Shown here in pieces: positions 18,810 to 25,268 of a DNA stretch of 25,268 nucleotides (the first letter of the stretch is position 1; each line of letters opens with the position of its first letter). Source of the stretch: a virus. The stretch spans positions 1 through 25,268 of IMG/VR virus record IMGVR_UViG_3300047300_000530; one strand, 5' to 3'. A program made the translations under genes and the position numbers. The notes under the pieces are model-generated. The model did no database searches. It was given only the letters and a program-made list of their open reading frames with translations, and was not told the origin of the DNA.

Positions 18810-19091
18810 TTTAGGATACTTAGCTTTTACAGCTATGCAAGCATCTATGTATGCTTGAATCTGAGCTTGATCTCCCTTAACAATTCCATCAAGGTAGTCT
18901 CGGACATCAGGATATTCTCTTGCTCTTTTTTCAGCATAAGTCAACAAATTAAAATCAGCTTGTAACTTAGCCAAATTGATAGCATCTACTTCTTCTTTGG
19001 TGATTTGAATTTTGTCACCAATAAGATCATCTTGTGAACCATCAAGTTCATAAGCATAAATTACATTGTTAGAATCTTTATAATATTTCAT
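18801..19091 (-). CDS. Small fibre-assembly-like protein
   Basis: A 96-residue protein. The N-terminus KYYKDSNNVIYAYELDGSQDDLIGDKIQITKEEVD resembles fibre-tip adaptor proteins (shown in part), and the C-terminal RAREYPDVRDYLDGIVKGDQAQIQAYIDACIAVKAKYPKL (in part: YPDVRDYLDGIVKGD and AYIDACIAVKAKYP) matches the end of phage proteins such as XkdW/DUF4376-type tail-fibre assembly proteins. The match is from memory. GAGG precedes the ATG and overlaps the upstream stop. It probably helps fold or attach the fibre. Confidence 0.65.
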   Translation of the reverse strand: MKYYKDSNNVIYAYELDGSQDDLIGDKIQITKEEVDAINLAKLQADFNLLTYAEKRAREYPDVRDYLDGIVKGDQAQIQAYIDACIAVKAKYPKLP

Positions 19092-19095
19092 TCGA

Positions 19096-19446
19096 TTACC
19101 TCAGTTCAAACCAACCACTAAAAGTTCCGTAGTTATTGGTTACTTGATATGTGTTGCCGACAGGAACAAAAACAGTCATAGATTCTGTTCCACCATATTG
19201 GTCTACACCTGATGTTGCAGCCACGTTTCCATTAACATAAATTTGAGTTGAAGAATAATTGCCCCCATATCGTCCAATAGATACAACAATAATTTTTCCG
19301 GTTGAATTAGTATAAACAACTCCAATTGCCCTGGAACTTGTTACTACTTGCCATGTTTGACCTGATCCAAAAGGATAGCCTGCTGAGCTTTGGTTTGTTG
19401 AATCAGGATAAGTAATGCCGTTTTGAGGATCAAATGTTATAGACAT
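19096..19446 (-). CDS. Tandem paralog B of a 116-residue tail-tip protein
   Basis: A 116-residue protein, paralogous to its upstream neighbour: about 73 of 116 residues match without gaps by my count. The shared core reads YTNSTGK, VSIGRYGG, SSTQIYV and the ending SGW-x-ELR; the start NGITYPDSTNQSSAG resembles the FPDGTTQSTA motif of phage fibre tips. Beta-rich, without Cys. Differences cluster in the first 45 residues, around 63-79 and around 89-109. The last codons (CTGAGGTAA) supply the ribosome binding site for the next gene, as in the other copy. Confidence 0.7.
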   Translation of the reverse strand: MSITFDPQNGITYPDSTNQSSAGYPFGSGQTWQVVTSSRAIGVVYTNSTGKIIVVSIGRYGGNYSSTQIYVNGNVAATSGVDQYGGTESMTVFVPVGNTYQVTNNYGTFSGWFELR

Positions 19447-19448
19447 AA

Positions 19449-19799
19449 TTACCTCAACTCATACCAACCACTAACAGTACCATTACTATTGTAAACTTGA
19501 TATGTAAATCCATTTGGCACAATAGAAATCATTTGCTCAGTGCCGCCATATCTATCAACGCCTGCCGTGGCTGAAACAACACCACCAACATAAATTTGAG
19601 TTGAAGAACCATCTCCACCATATCTACCAATAGATACACATATTGGTTTACCTGTGGAGTTTGTATATGTAACATTAGCCGATCTGCTAGAAGCTACGTT
19701 TTGCCAAGTTTGATTACTTGCAAAAAGACTTGCAGCAGTTGATTGAGTTGTTGTGTCTGGAAAAACAACTCCGTTTGTTCCATCTAATTTTGCAGTCAT
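19449..19799 (-). CDS. Tandem paralog A of a 116-residue tail-tip protein
   Basis: The first copy of the pair, with strong AAGGAG upstream of the ATG at 19799. It starts KLDGTNGVVFPDTTTQSTAAS and shares the core of the second copy (TYTNSTGKP, VSIGRYGGDGSSTQIYVGG, GVDRYGGTEQM, SGWYELR). It lies directly after the J-like hub and before the fibre, so it is probably a small tail-tip or receptor-contact protein. Its end TTGAGGTAATTATG couples it to the next copy. Sequence gives no enzyme motif. Confidence 0.7.
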   Translation of the reverse strand: MTAKLDGTNGVVFPDTTTQSTAASLFASNQTWQNVASSRSANVTYTNSTGKPICVSIGRYGGDGSSTQIYVGGVVSATAGVDRYGGTEQMISIVPNGFTYQVYNSNGTVSGWYELR

Positions 19800-19808
19800 A
19801 TATTCTCC

Positions 19809-22529
19809 TTAAACAACAGTCCAAACACTTCCACTTGGAACGGTTACAGCATAACCGGAACCGATAGTAATTGGTCCAACACTCAAAGCATTACTTGCAT
19901 TTGCCACCGTTGCATCTTGGTTAATTGTCTGAGGGTTTTGCAAAAAAGGCAAGTTTAAATATAACGTGGTTCCATCAAAAACCAAGTTATTGCTTGAGTT
20001 ACCCGATGCAATCCGACCATCAGAATACAAATGTGTTCCTGTACCTGTCATGGTTGTCCCGCTAATTTCAGGACTAGAACCAACTTGAATATCACCAGCA
20101 TCAATTGATCCAAGGTCTGTGCTAATAGCAGACAAATATGCAACTTTTAGACTGGAAATGTAAGGTGTTGTCCAAGTGGTTTGATTTGCCACAGGGTCAT
20201 AAATGCCATCAGATTGATACAGAGAATCAGTGCTTGATGGATTGGGATCAGATGCACCCCATGTAGCAGAAAATCCCCATGTGCTTAAAGACTGAGCACT
20301 AGAAGGATATGAACTACCACCACTGGTAACAATGCTTCCAGAAACAGGAGCAGGATTAGAAGGAACTCGCGCATAGCAAATCCTTGAAGAATTGCCGCTT
20401 GTGCCATTTTGAGCAATTGCATAAACACTAACACCAGTTGTCCAATTAACTGTGGTTGTTGTGGTTCCAGGGCTTGCCGTGATGTTTTTTTGAGCTTCCC
20501 ACAAACTTAATCCAGATGTACCTGGGTTTGCAGGAATTGAAATTGTCCAACCATCAGATGCGGTATATGCACTATTGGTTGCAGTTGCCCATGTGTAAGT
20601 GGAGTTTCCAGTTGGGTTGGCAGGTGTTGTTGCTTTCCATTGGTACAAACTAACACTTGCAGTTTGAATTGCAGGTCCAGTAGGCGCCCATGCAAAAGAA
20701 GAACTTTTTGTGCTTAATGTAGAAGCAGCAATTTCATTGCCTACAACATAAGCAAAATAAAAAGTTCCACCTGGGAGGATTTCATTCAAGAAATCAAAGT
20801 TAGTTGAATTTGCTAATGGCTGCGAATTAGATTGAGAATATGTGTCAAACAAAATCCAATCAGACGCTGAAGGTGTTGCGCTTGTCGTATAAAAAAGCTG
20901 AATGTAAGTAACTCGACCAACCGCAGGAACCGTTACTCTTACATCAAAAGATGGAACGTCACCAGAAGGGCGAGAAGCAATTACAGTAGGAGCAGAAAGA
21001 GCAGGAAAATATGAAGGCGCAGCCAATCCACTGTTAGGCACAGGCGTGAATTGCGTAATACTTGCATCGTCATAAACGTCTGCGTTGTATTCATTCAGTT
21101 CAAGTTTTGCACCCAAAGTGCCATCAGGCAATGATGCTTCATTGACTTTCATCACCCTGAATAACTTATTTGTCCATCCATAATTTGAGTTAGTTACAGA
21201 CACTACATTTCCAGCATCAACTTGAATGCCGTAATAAGTTGTGCTGAAACTGACAATCAAATCTTCACGGGCTTGCTCTAGGATTCGGTTTGCCAAATAA
21301 GTAGCTTGAACCGAATCATTCACAACATCAAAACTGGTTGAGAATTTATTGACTGGTTCATTAGGATAGAGAAGACCTGAAGGAGTTTGCAGGTTTACAT
21401 ACTCAGGTTGATCTCGATTTTCTTTAAAAGGAAACTTAGCCTCAATCTGATTGATTGAGTTTGTGATATCTGTTGCACTTACCCTAATCTCACCAATGAT
21501 GTTTGTGTCATCAAATGAATAAGATGATGATTCTGCTTTGTTGATAACAATAGACCATTGACCCGTAGCGGCTTGATATGCCATCCATGAATCACAGGCA
21601 GTCAGAATCCGATCTAAGTTATTGAGCACAGTTTCGCCAGCATTGAGAACACCGTTGATTCTGTATCTAGCTTGCGTAGCCGAACCGCCACCGCTAGGCG
21701 TGTAAGTAATGGTTTGATCTGAATAAGTGTTGAGTGCTGTGGCACTGGCAGAATCCACATAAGAAGTGTCAATAGCCCCACCATACACAGTGTTTGTGAT
21801 GTAGTCATACCAAACATCACCAGGCTTTGCTAAACCAGTGGAATTCAGATAGTGACTGCATTTGAACGTGATAGGCTCTAATTGTGTGGTCTGAGCATCA
21901 CGGGAATATTTGAGTTTGACAATAGCAAACGCCAAACCATTCATTTGCCGACCGCTAGACGCCCAACGATAAGAAGCAGAAATGTCCGATCCACCCATCA
22001 CAGTGGATGGTGGAGAACTTGTGTTTAAGCCTGTAATCGTGCCTGCTGCGTTTGATTTGTACAGGTAAATTTGAAGTAGATCACCCGTAGCAATTGCGGT
22101 ATCTACGTTGCCAGCTTCATCGGTTAGGCTTGCAACTGCATTAGTATTTCCTGATGATTTAAACGTAATCAGTCTATCGCCATAATACATATTTGATGTA
22201 TCAAAGCTAAACTGACCATTGGGGCTAATACAACTTACCGCAAGAACGTAATACATTGTGGTTTGGTCATCAGACAAAACCGCATCAACAAACGTACCAC
22301 CTAAATAAGCATCGCCATAAACAACGGGAATTGAGTTAGTGGAACTTGGTGGAATCTGCTGACGAACTCCATTGTCTTGCTGTTGTCCAGAGCTAGGGTC
22401 TTGTGCAAAGGTTCTGGTTAAAACCTGAGAGACAGCAAAGTTCACCGCAAAAGCAGTAGCAGTAGCGGCAAATCCAGCACTAATTACGCCAGAAGCAACA
22501 AATTCAGCAGCAACTAATGAACCGACCAT
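19809..22529 (-). CDS. J-like tail hub / host specificity protein
   Basis: A 906-residue central tail-tip protein. A hydrophobic, Ala-rich N-terminus (about 1-37) resembles lambda gpI-type tail assembly proteins; then IPVVYGDAYLGGTFVDAV starts the J-like hub. Domain texture follows the hub pattern: RWASSGRQMNGLAFAIVKLKYSRDAQ (about 190-215), a Tyr/Thr-rich beta section, NNLDRILTACDSWMAYQAATGQWSIVINK (about 310-340, shown in part as LTACDSWMAYQAATGQWSI) typical of the phage tail hub domain, and LFRVMKVNEASLPDGTLGAKLELNEYN (about 450-480). The last 400 residues are FN3-like repeats and a short beta tip. It attaches fibres and contacts the receptor. The start ATG has TAGGGA upstream. Confidence 0.88.
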   Translation of the reverse strand: MVGSLVAAEFVASGVISAGFAATATAFAVNFAVSQVLTRTFAQDPSSGQQQDNGVRQQIPPSSTNSIPVVYGDAYLGGTFVDAVLSDDQTTMYYVLAVSCISPNGQFSFDTSNMYYGDRLITFKSSGNTNAVASLTDEAGNVDTAIATGDLLQIYLYKSNAAGTITGLNTSSPPSTVMGGSDISASYRWASSGRQMNGLAFAIVKLKYSRDAQTTQLEPITFKCSHYLNSTGLAKPGDVWYDYITNTVYGGAIDTSYVDSASATALNTYSDQTITYTPSGGGSATQARYRINGVLNAGETVLNNLDRILTACDSWMAYQAATGQWSIVINKAESSSYSFDDTNIIGEIRVSATDITNSINQIEAKFPFKENRDQPEYVNLQTPSGLLYPNEPVNKFSTSFDVVNDSVQATYLANRILEQAREDLIVSFSTTYYGIQVDAGNVVSVTNSNYGWTNKLFRVMKVNEASLPDGTLGAKLELNEYNADVYDDASITQFTPVPNSGLAAPSYFPALSAPTVIASRPSGDVPSFDVRVTVPAVGRVTYIQLFYTTSATPSASDWILFDTYSQSNSQPLANSTNFDFLNEILPGGTFYFAYVVGNEIAASTLSTKSSSFAWAPTGPAIQTASVSLYQWKATTPANPTGNSTYTWATATNSAYTASDGWTISIPANPGTSGLSLWEAQKNITASPGTTTTTVNWTTGVSVYAIAQNGTSGNSSRICYARVPSNPAPVSGSIVTSGGSSYPSSAQSLSTWGFSATWGASDPNPSSTDSLYQSDGIYDPVANQTTWTTPYISSLKVAYLSAISTDLGSIDAGDIQVGSSPEISGTTMTGTGTHLYSDGRIASGNSSNNLVFDGTTLYLNLPFLQNPQTINQDATVANASNALSVGPITIGSGYAVTVPSGSVWTVV

Positions 22530-22531
22530 TT

Positions 22532-22978
22532 TTATTCCCTAAAGAAAGATGCGCCAAGGATTGAATAGCCGCGCTTTGTGTAATCAATCATTGGACCCAT
22601 CGGAGATACTGAAGTCACAACCATTTGTATAGTTCCTTCCTTCAGCATTTCTTCTGCCAACCTGTCAAACTCTTTCCAAAGCCTGCCGCCAATTGTCCCG
22701 TTTCGATGCTCTGGCTCAACCCACCACAACAATTCATTCAGTTCGGTAACAGTCTTGCACCAAATGTTTTTATTCTTCAATGCAATCAAAACGCCAGTCA
22801 TGTGCGTGTCAATCAAAATGAATCCACGACCCATGATGATTTCAAACAACATTTGCTCTACATCTTGTGGATGATGATTTCTAACATCACTCAAACACTT
22901 GATTGGCATTTCAAAAGCATAAGCCTCTACCATTTCCAAAAGCCTTGGAATGTCGTATCTTGTCGCTTTTCTTATCAT
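22532..22978 (-). CDS. GNAT acetyltransferase in the tail cluster
   Basis: A 148-residue GNAT. It begins MIRKATRYDIPRLLEMVEAYAF, has a middle strand and ends with the acetyl-CoA loop WVEPEHRNGTIGGRLWKEFDRLAE, in which RNGTIGG matches the R-x-x-G-x-G/A pattern, followed by helix and strand to GPMIDYTKRGYSILGASFF. It overlaps the L-like gene stop (TAATG). A GNAT among tail genes is seen in several phages; a role in modifying host or capsid/tail proteins is plausible but not shown. The catalytic residue is not obvious. Confidence 0.8.
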   Translation of the reverse strand: MIRKATRYDIPRLLEMVEAYAFEMPIKCLSDVRNHHPQDVEQMLFEIIMGRGFILIDTHMTGVLIALKNKNIWCKTVTELNELLWWVEPEHRNGTIGGRLWKEFDRLAEEMLKEGTIQMVVTSVSPMGPMIDYTKRGYSILGASFFRE

Positions 22979-23622
22979 TAAGCACCTGAATAATTATCAA
23001 CAACTTGATCTGGCGCAGTTGCTTGGGTTTGTCTCTTAGGAGGCGCACCAAAATCAAAGAACACATTGGAGATTTCAGAAACTCGGTTCATCGATGTGTC
23101 GCCAGGATAGGTAAACTGCCAAGAGTCTTTGTTAGTTCTCACACCAGAGATTCGGTTTTCAAGAATCCTACGCATGGAACTACATGAAATTGAACAAGTC
23201 GCCAATCGAGTGCGTGTGTCTTGGTTCCAATCCTCAGTAATACTTACGTTATTGACAATCCCTTGGTAACGCTTAAAAAACTGAGTTGTTGGGGTTGTAA
23301 TGATCTGGTTATTTGAATCCAAGAATCCACGCCAAACCTCAATCAATGACCCCTTGATGTTGCTGGAAAGAATCAATGCCACGTTGGTAGGATCAATTCC
23401 AACAAGCGATATGGTCATGTCATCTGACGTTGCCTTAATGTCTCGCTGTACATCGCCAACAAGCAAAAGCGCACCCAGATTGGTAAAAGAATCAGACCCC
23501 ACAGTGATGGGTGAAGCAGCGTTACAAAACGAATATGTAGCCGTGACAGGATTGCCCACAGAGAGCTTAACAAACTCTGTATGGCGAATTGACGAACTAG
23601 AAACTGCTGCAATTGTGGTCAT
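22978..23622 (-). CDS. Minor tail protein L-like / DUF2163-type hub protein
   Basis: A 214-residue protein. It opens TTIAAVSSSSIRHTEFVKLSVGNPVTATYSFCNAASPITVGSDSFTNLG (start of the upper domain), then DVQRDIKATSDDMTISLVGIDP, IEVWRGFL and the Cys-rich ATCSISCSSMRRILENRISG, with KDSWQFTYPGD at about 165-175. The order matches phage hub proteins that join the tube end to the J-like protein, for which DUF2163/lambda L-like is the closest named family. Three Cys in the middle (CSISC) may bind an iron-sulphur cluster as in lambda gpL. Overlap with the next gene is ATGA. Confidence 0.75.
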   Translation of the reverse strand: MTTIAAVSSSSIRHTEFVKLSVGNPVTATYSFCNAASPITVGSDSFTNLGALLLVGDVQRDIKATSDDMTISLVGIDPTNVALILSSNIKGSLIEVWRGFLDSNNQIITTPTTQFFKRYQGIVNNVSITEDWNQDTRTRLATCSISCSSMRRILENRISGVRTNKDSWQFTYPGDTSMNRVSEISNVFFDFGAPPKRQTQATAPDQVVDNYSGA

Positions 23623-24281
23623 GCGATAAATTCCCTAAACACAAACGGCGAATCCCATTGGACAAATGCACCGCTAGTCATTGGATTCAAAGTGTATGTC
23701 GGACAAGTCTCAGCGACAAGATAAAAATAAACATTTGATCCCACATTGGTCAAAGTGCCCGTAGAAGGCGTACCAATCACAGGACGATTGATGTTGACCG
23801 ATACAGTGCTTCCAGAACCTCTTAAAACGTCATCAGTGACCTTGTAGACGTATTTTGTACCTGAGGTATTGCCAAACTGAATAAAGTCTCCAGCCTTGAA
23901 TACTTTAGACGTTGAAGATACGGAAGGAAGATTTCCAATTGTGATGGTTTGAGCATTAGCCGCAGGCACAGAAGCTAAAGTCAAAGCCGCAGCCTGTACC
24001 AAAGTCAAGTCGCCTTGATAAGCCGTGAACCAAGAAAGGTTCGTTGATGAGAAAACAATGTTCTCAGGGGTTTGTCTGTCAGCGTTGTCAATTGCTTGGA
24101 TCACATCCCTGACCTGGGGATAGTACAAGTAATTGTGAGGAATGACAGTAAAGACCCAAGGAACCGCAGTCAAGTATTGAGCCACAGTCACATATCCAGC
24201 CCTGGTGACTTGTTGACCAATTGTCCTGCGGTTGTTCACCGTCATGCTTTGCTGAATCTCAAAGATTGGTTGGTAAGCCAT
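23619..24281 (-). CDS. Distal tail protein (Dit-like)
   Basis: A 220-residue protein. The N-terminal part QPIFEIQQSMTVNNRRTIGQQVTRAGYVTV and PWVFTVIPHNYLYYPQVRDVIQAID with QTPENIVFSSTNLSWFTAYQGDL fits a beta-barrel cap; the middle has a Gly/Ser-rich insertion (VFKAGDFIQFG, YKVTDDVLRGSGST), and the end FVQWDSPFVFREFIA is typical for distal tail/M-like proteins. It lies between the tape measure and the L-like gene, the normal place of a distal tail adaptor. It overlaps the tape measure stop (TAATG). Confidence 0.7.
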   Translation of the reverse strand: MAYQPIFEIQQSMTVNNRRTIGQQVTRAGYVTVAQYLTAVPWVFTVIPHNYLYYPQVRDVIQAIDNADRQTPENIVFSSTNLSWFTAYQGDLTLVQAAALTLASVPAANAQTITIGNLPSVSSTSKVFKAGDFIQFGNTSGTKYVYKVTDDVLRGSGSTVSVNINRPVIGTPSTGTLTNVGSNVYFYLVAETCPTYTLNPMTSGAFVQWDSPFVFREFIA

Positions 24282-25268
24282 TATGCGCGTCCCTTAGTGA
24301 ATGCCAGCGACTTACTAGCATACTGATTAGCAGCCCAAACCGCATTAGGGCTATTTAACAAACGATCCTCAAAACTCTTGGTGTCAATCGCATTGATTGA
24401 AAAATTGTTAATGGTTGTGGAACCACCACCCGCCAAGGCATTATTGGGAATGATTGTTCCCGATCCTGAAGGCATAAAAAATTCCGGTCCTTTTTCGCCA
24501 ACTAGATAGCCTTGACCAGCAGATACAGAGCCACCACCTGCCCTAGCATAGCCACCAATTTCTGCTGCGTCTGTCATAGATACAGCACCAGAAGCACCAC
24601 GACTGGCAAAAGCAAAGCTACTAAATAAACCACCAAGCAACTTAGTTGCCTGGGCTTTCATTTGAATTGCAATAATGTCTTGAATGACACTACGAGCAAA
24701 GTCTTTAAAGCTAAACTTTCCTGTTTTTACAAAGTTATCAATAGCATTTCCCATGTTGTTAAAAACACTATTGGAAATGTCATTTACCAATTTAAGATTC
24801 TCACCAAGATTGATGATAAGTTTTTGAGCTTCTTCTTGTTGATAAACCTGACGCTTTAACATTTCAGCGTCACGATCTCTCAGTTTTCCTTCATCTACTT
24901 GCCGATCAATATCAGCAATCTTCTTCATTGTTTCATAACGCAAGTCAATCAGCTTTACTTGTGTCTCAGTAAGACCAATCATTTGAGATTGTTCTTGTAT
25001 TCTTTGTTTTTCAATATTTAAAGTATCAGTAGAAATTCTGAGTGATTTCTCTTGAGATTCATACGCTTGATCTCTTTCAATGTTTCTTTTTGTAATATAA
25101 GCGTTTTCTTCTTCAAAGATTTTATTGCGTTCTTCTTGTTCCTCAACAATACGTTTTGCATTGATCTCTTTGATCTTCTGATTCTTTTCAGATTCAAACT
25201 GAAGGCGCTTTTGCTCAAAGATTTGCAGATTTTGCAAAGCAAGCATTCCACCTTCTTCGCGGTTTTTC
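24281..25268 (-). CDS. Tape measure protein, C-terminal part
   Basis: The frame stays open to the window edge, so the N-terminal part lies beyond 25268. About 329 codons are visible. The first two-thirds are a charged coiled coil (EQKRLQFESEKNQKIKEINA, EEQEERNKIFEEENAY), then FKDFARSVIQDIIAIQMKAQATKLLGGLFSSFAF, a hydrophobic helix typical of the lambda tape-measure C-terminal domain, and finally GGYARAGGGSVSAGQGYLVGEKGPEFFMPS, a Gly-rich end also typical for this family. It sets tail length and is ejected during infection. It overlaps the distal tail gene by TAATG. Confidence 0.88.
   Translation of the reverse strand, partial: KNREEGGMLALQNLQIFEQKRLQFESEKNQKIKEINAKRIVEEQEERNKIFEEENAYITKRNIERDQAYESQEKSLRISTDTLNIEKQRIQEQSQMIGLTETQVKLIDLRYETMKKIADIDRQVDEGKLRDRDAEMLKRQVYQQEEAQKLIINLGENLKLVNDISNSVFNNMGNAIDNFVKTGKFSFKDFARSVIQDIIAIQMKAQATKLLGGLFSSFAFASRGASGAVSMTDAAEIGGYARAGGGSVSAGQGYLVGEKGPEFFMPSGSGTIIPNNALAGGGSTTINNFSINAIDTKSFEDRLLNSPNAVWAANQYASKSLAFTKGRA

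Noticed and set aside
14735-19799. Repeat-rich fibre and tandem tip genes as a diversity-generating retroelement target
   Set aside because: No reverse transcriptase or template repeat is seen in the window, and the paralogs differ by mixed substitutions, not adenine-specific ones as far as I can judge.
1-25268. tRNA or rRNA genes
   Set aside because: I saw no cloverleaf with a GTTCGAATC-type T arm and no rRNA-like conserved segments on either strand; a covariance search would be needed for certainty.

Overview
The window looks like part of a double-stranded DNA tailed phage (or prophage) with a long, lambda/HK97-like siphovirus tail, from a Gram-negative bacterium. The grounds are a tape-measure end, distal tail and J-like hub proteins, a tail fibre, a GTA_holin_3TM-type holin with a GH24 lysozyme, an Erf/YqaJ/SSB recombination set and a Cro-like switch. 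The gene content would suit a freshwater or environmental proteobacterium, possibly betaproteobacterial; that host guess is inference. No integrase, terminase, capsid, helicase or CI-type repressor is in the window, so lifestyle cannot be settled.

Left region, 1-2930. Base use is clearly different here (G+C-rich, many GCGC words). It holds a leftward HNH nuclease (189-623) and a rightward transcription unit with its own extended -10 promoter (651-680), six small or unknown genes (729-2404) and a textbook intrinsic terminator (2406-2430). The largest product is a 242-residue cysteine-cluster protein resembling the DUF7227 phage family. Two G/T-rich, GCGC-rich non-coding tracts (about 84-240 and 2431-2860) bracket this block. 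A four-copy 9-bp direct repeat (2930-2965) marks the right boundary.

Early regions, 3032-11035. Two divergent operons leave a control region at 6894-7101 that holds three inverted repeats and a rightward sigma70-like promoter. Leftward (6893 to 3032): Cro-like repressor, small basic protein, DUF1376 replication protein, HTH protein, zinc-binding protein, an unusual two-frame locus, VRR-NUC nuclease, NinB-like protein, YbcO-like HNH protein and small unknowns. Rightward (7102 to 11035): small proteins, Erf-type annealing protein, YqaJ/lambda-type exonuclease, SSB, a secreted Cys-rich peptide, a winged-helix protein, a homing-type HNH nuclease and small unknowns. Neighbouring genes usually overlap by ATGA or TAATG, which suggests translational coupling.

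Late region, 25268 to 11012, all leftward. The order is tape measure (partial), distal tail protein, L-like hub protein, GNAT acetyltransferase, J-like hub, two tandem paralogous 116-residue proteins, a small fibre-associated protein, a 161-residue protein, a 1,457-residue repeat-built tail fibre, two small virion-type proteins, and then a lysis/membrane cluster ending with holin and lysozyme. It converges on, and slightly overlaps, the end of the rightward early operon. A near-consensus internal promoter (18781-18809) probably boosts the fibre end of the cluster.

The best candidate for something undescribed is the self-contained, compositionally foreign left unit with its flanking GCGC-rich tracts, which looks like a moron-type cargo module. 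Assembly chimerism cannot be excluded from sequence alone.
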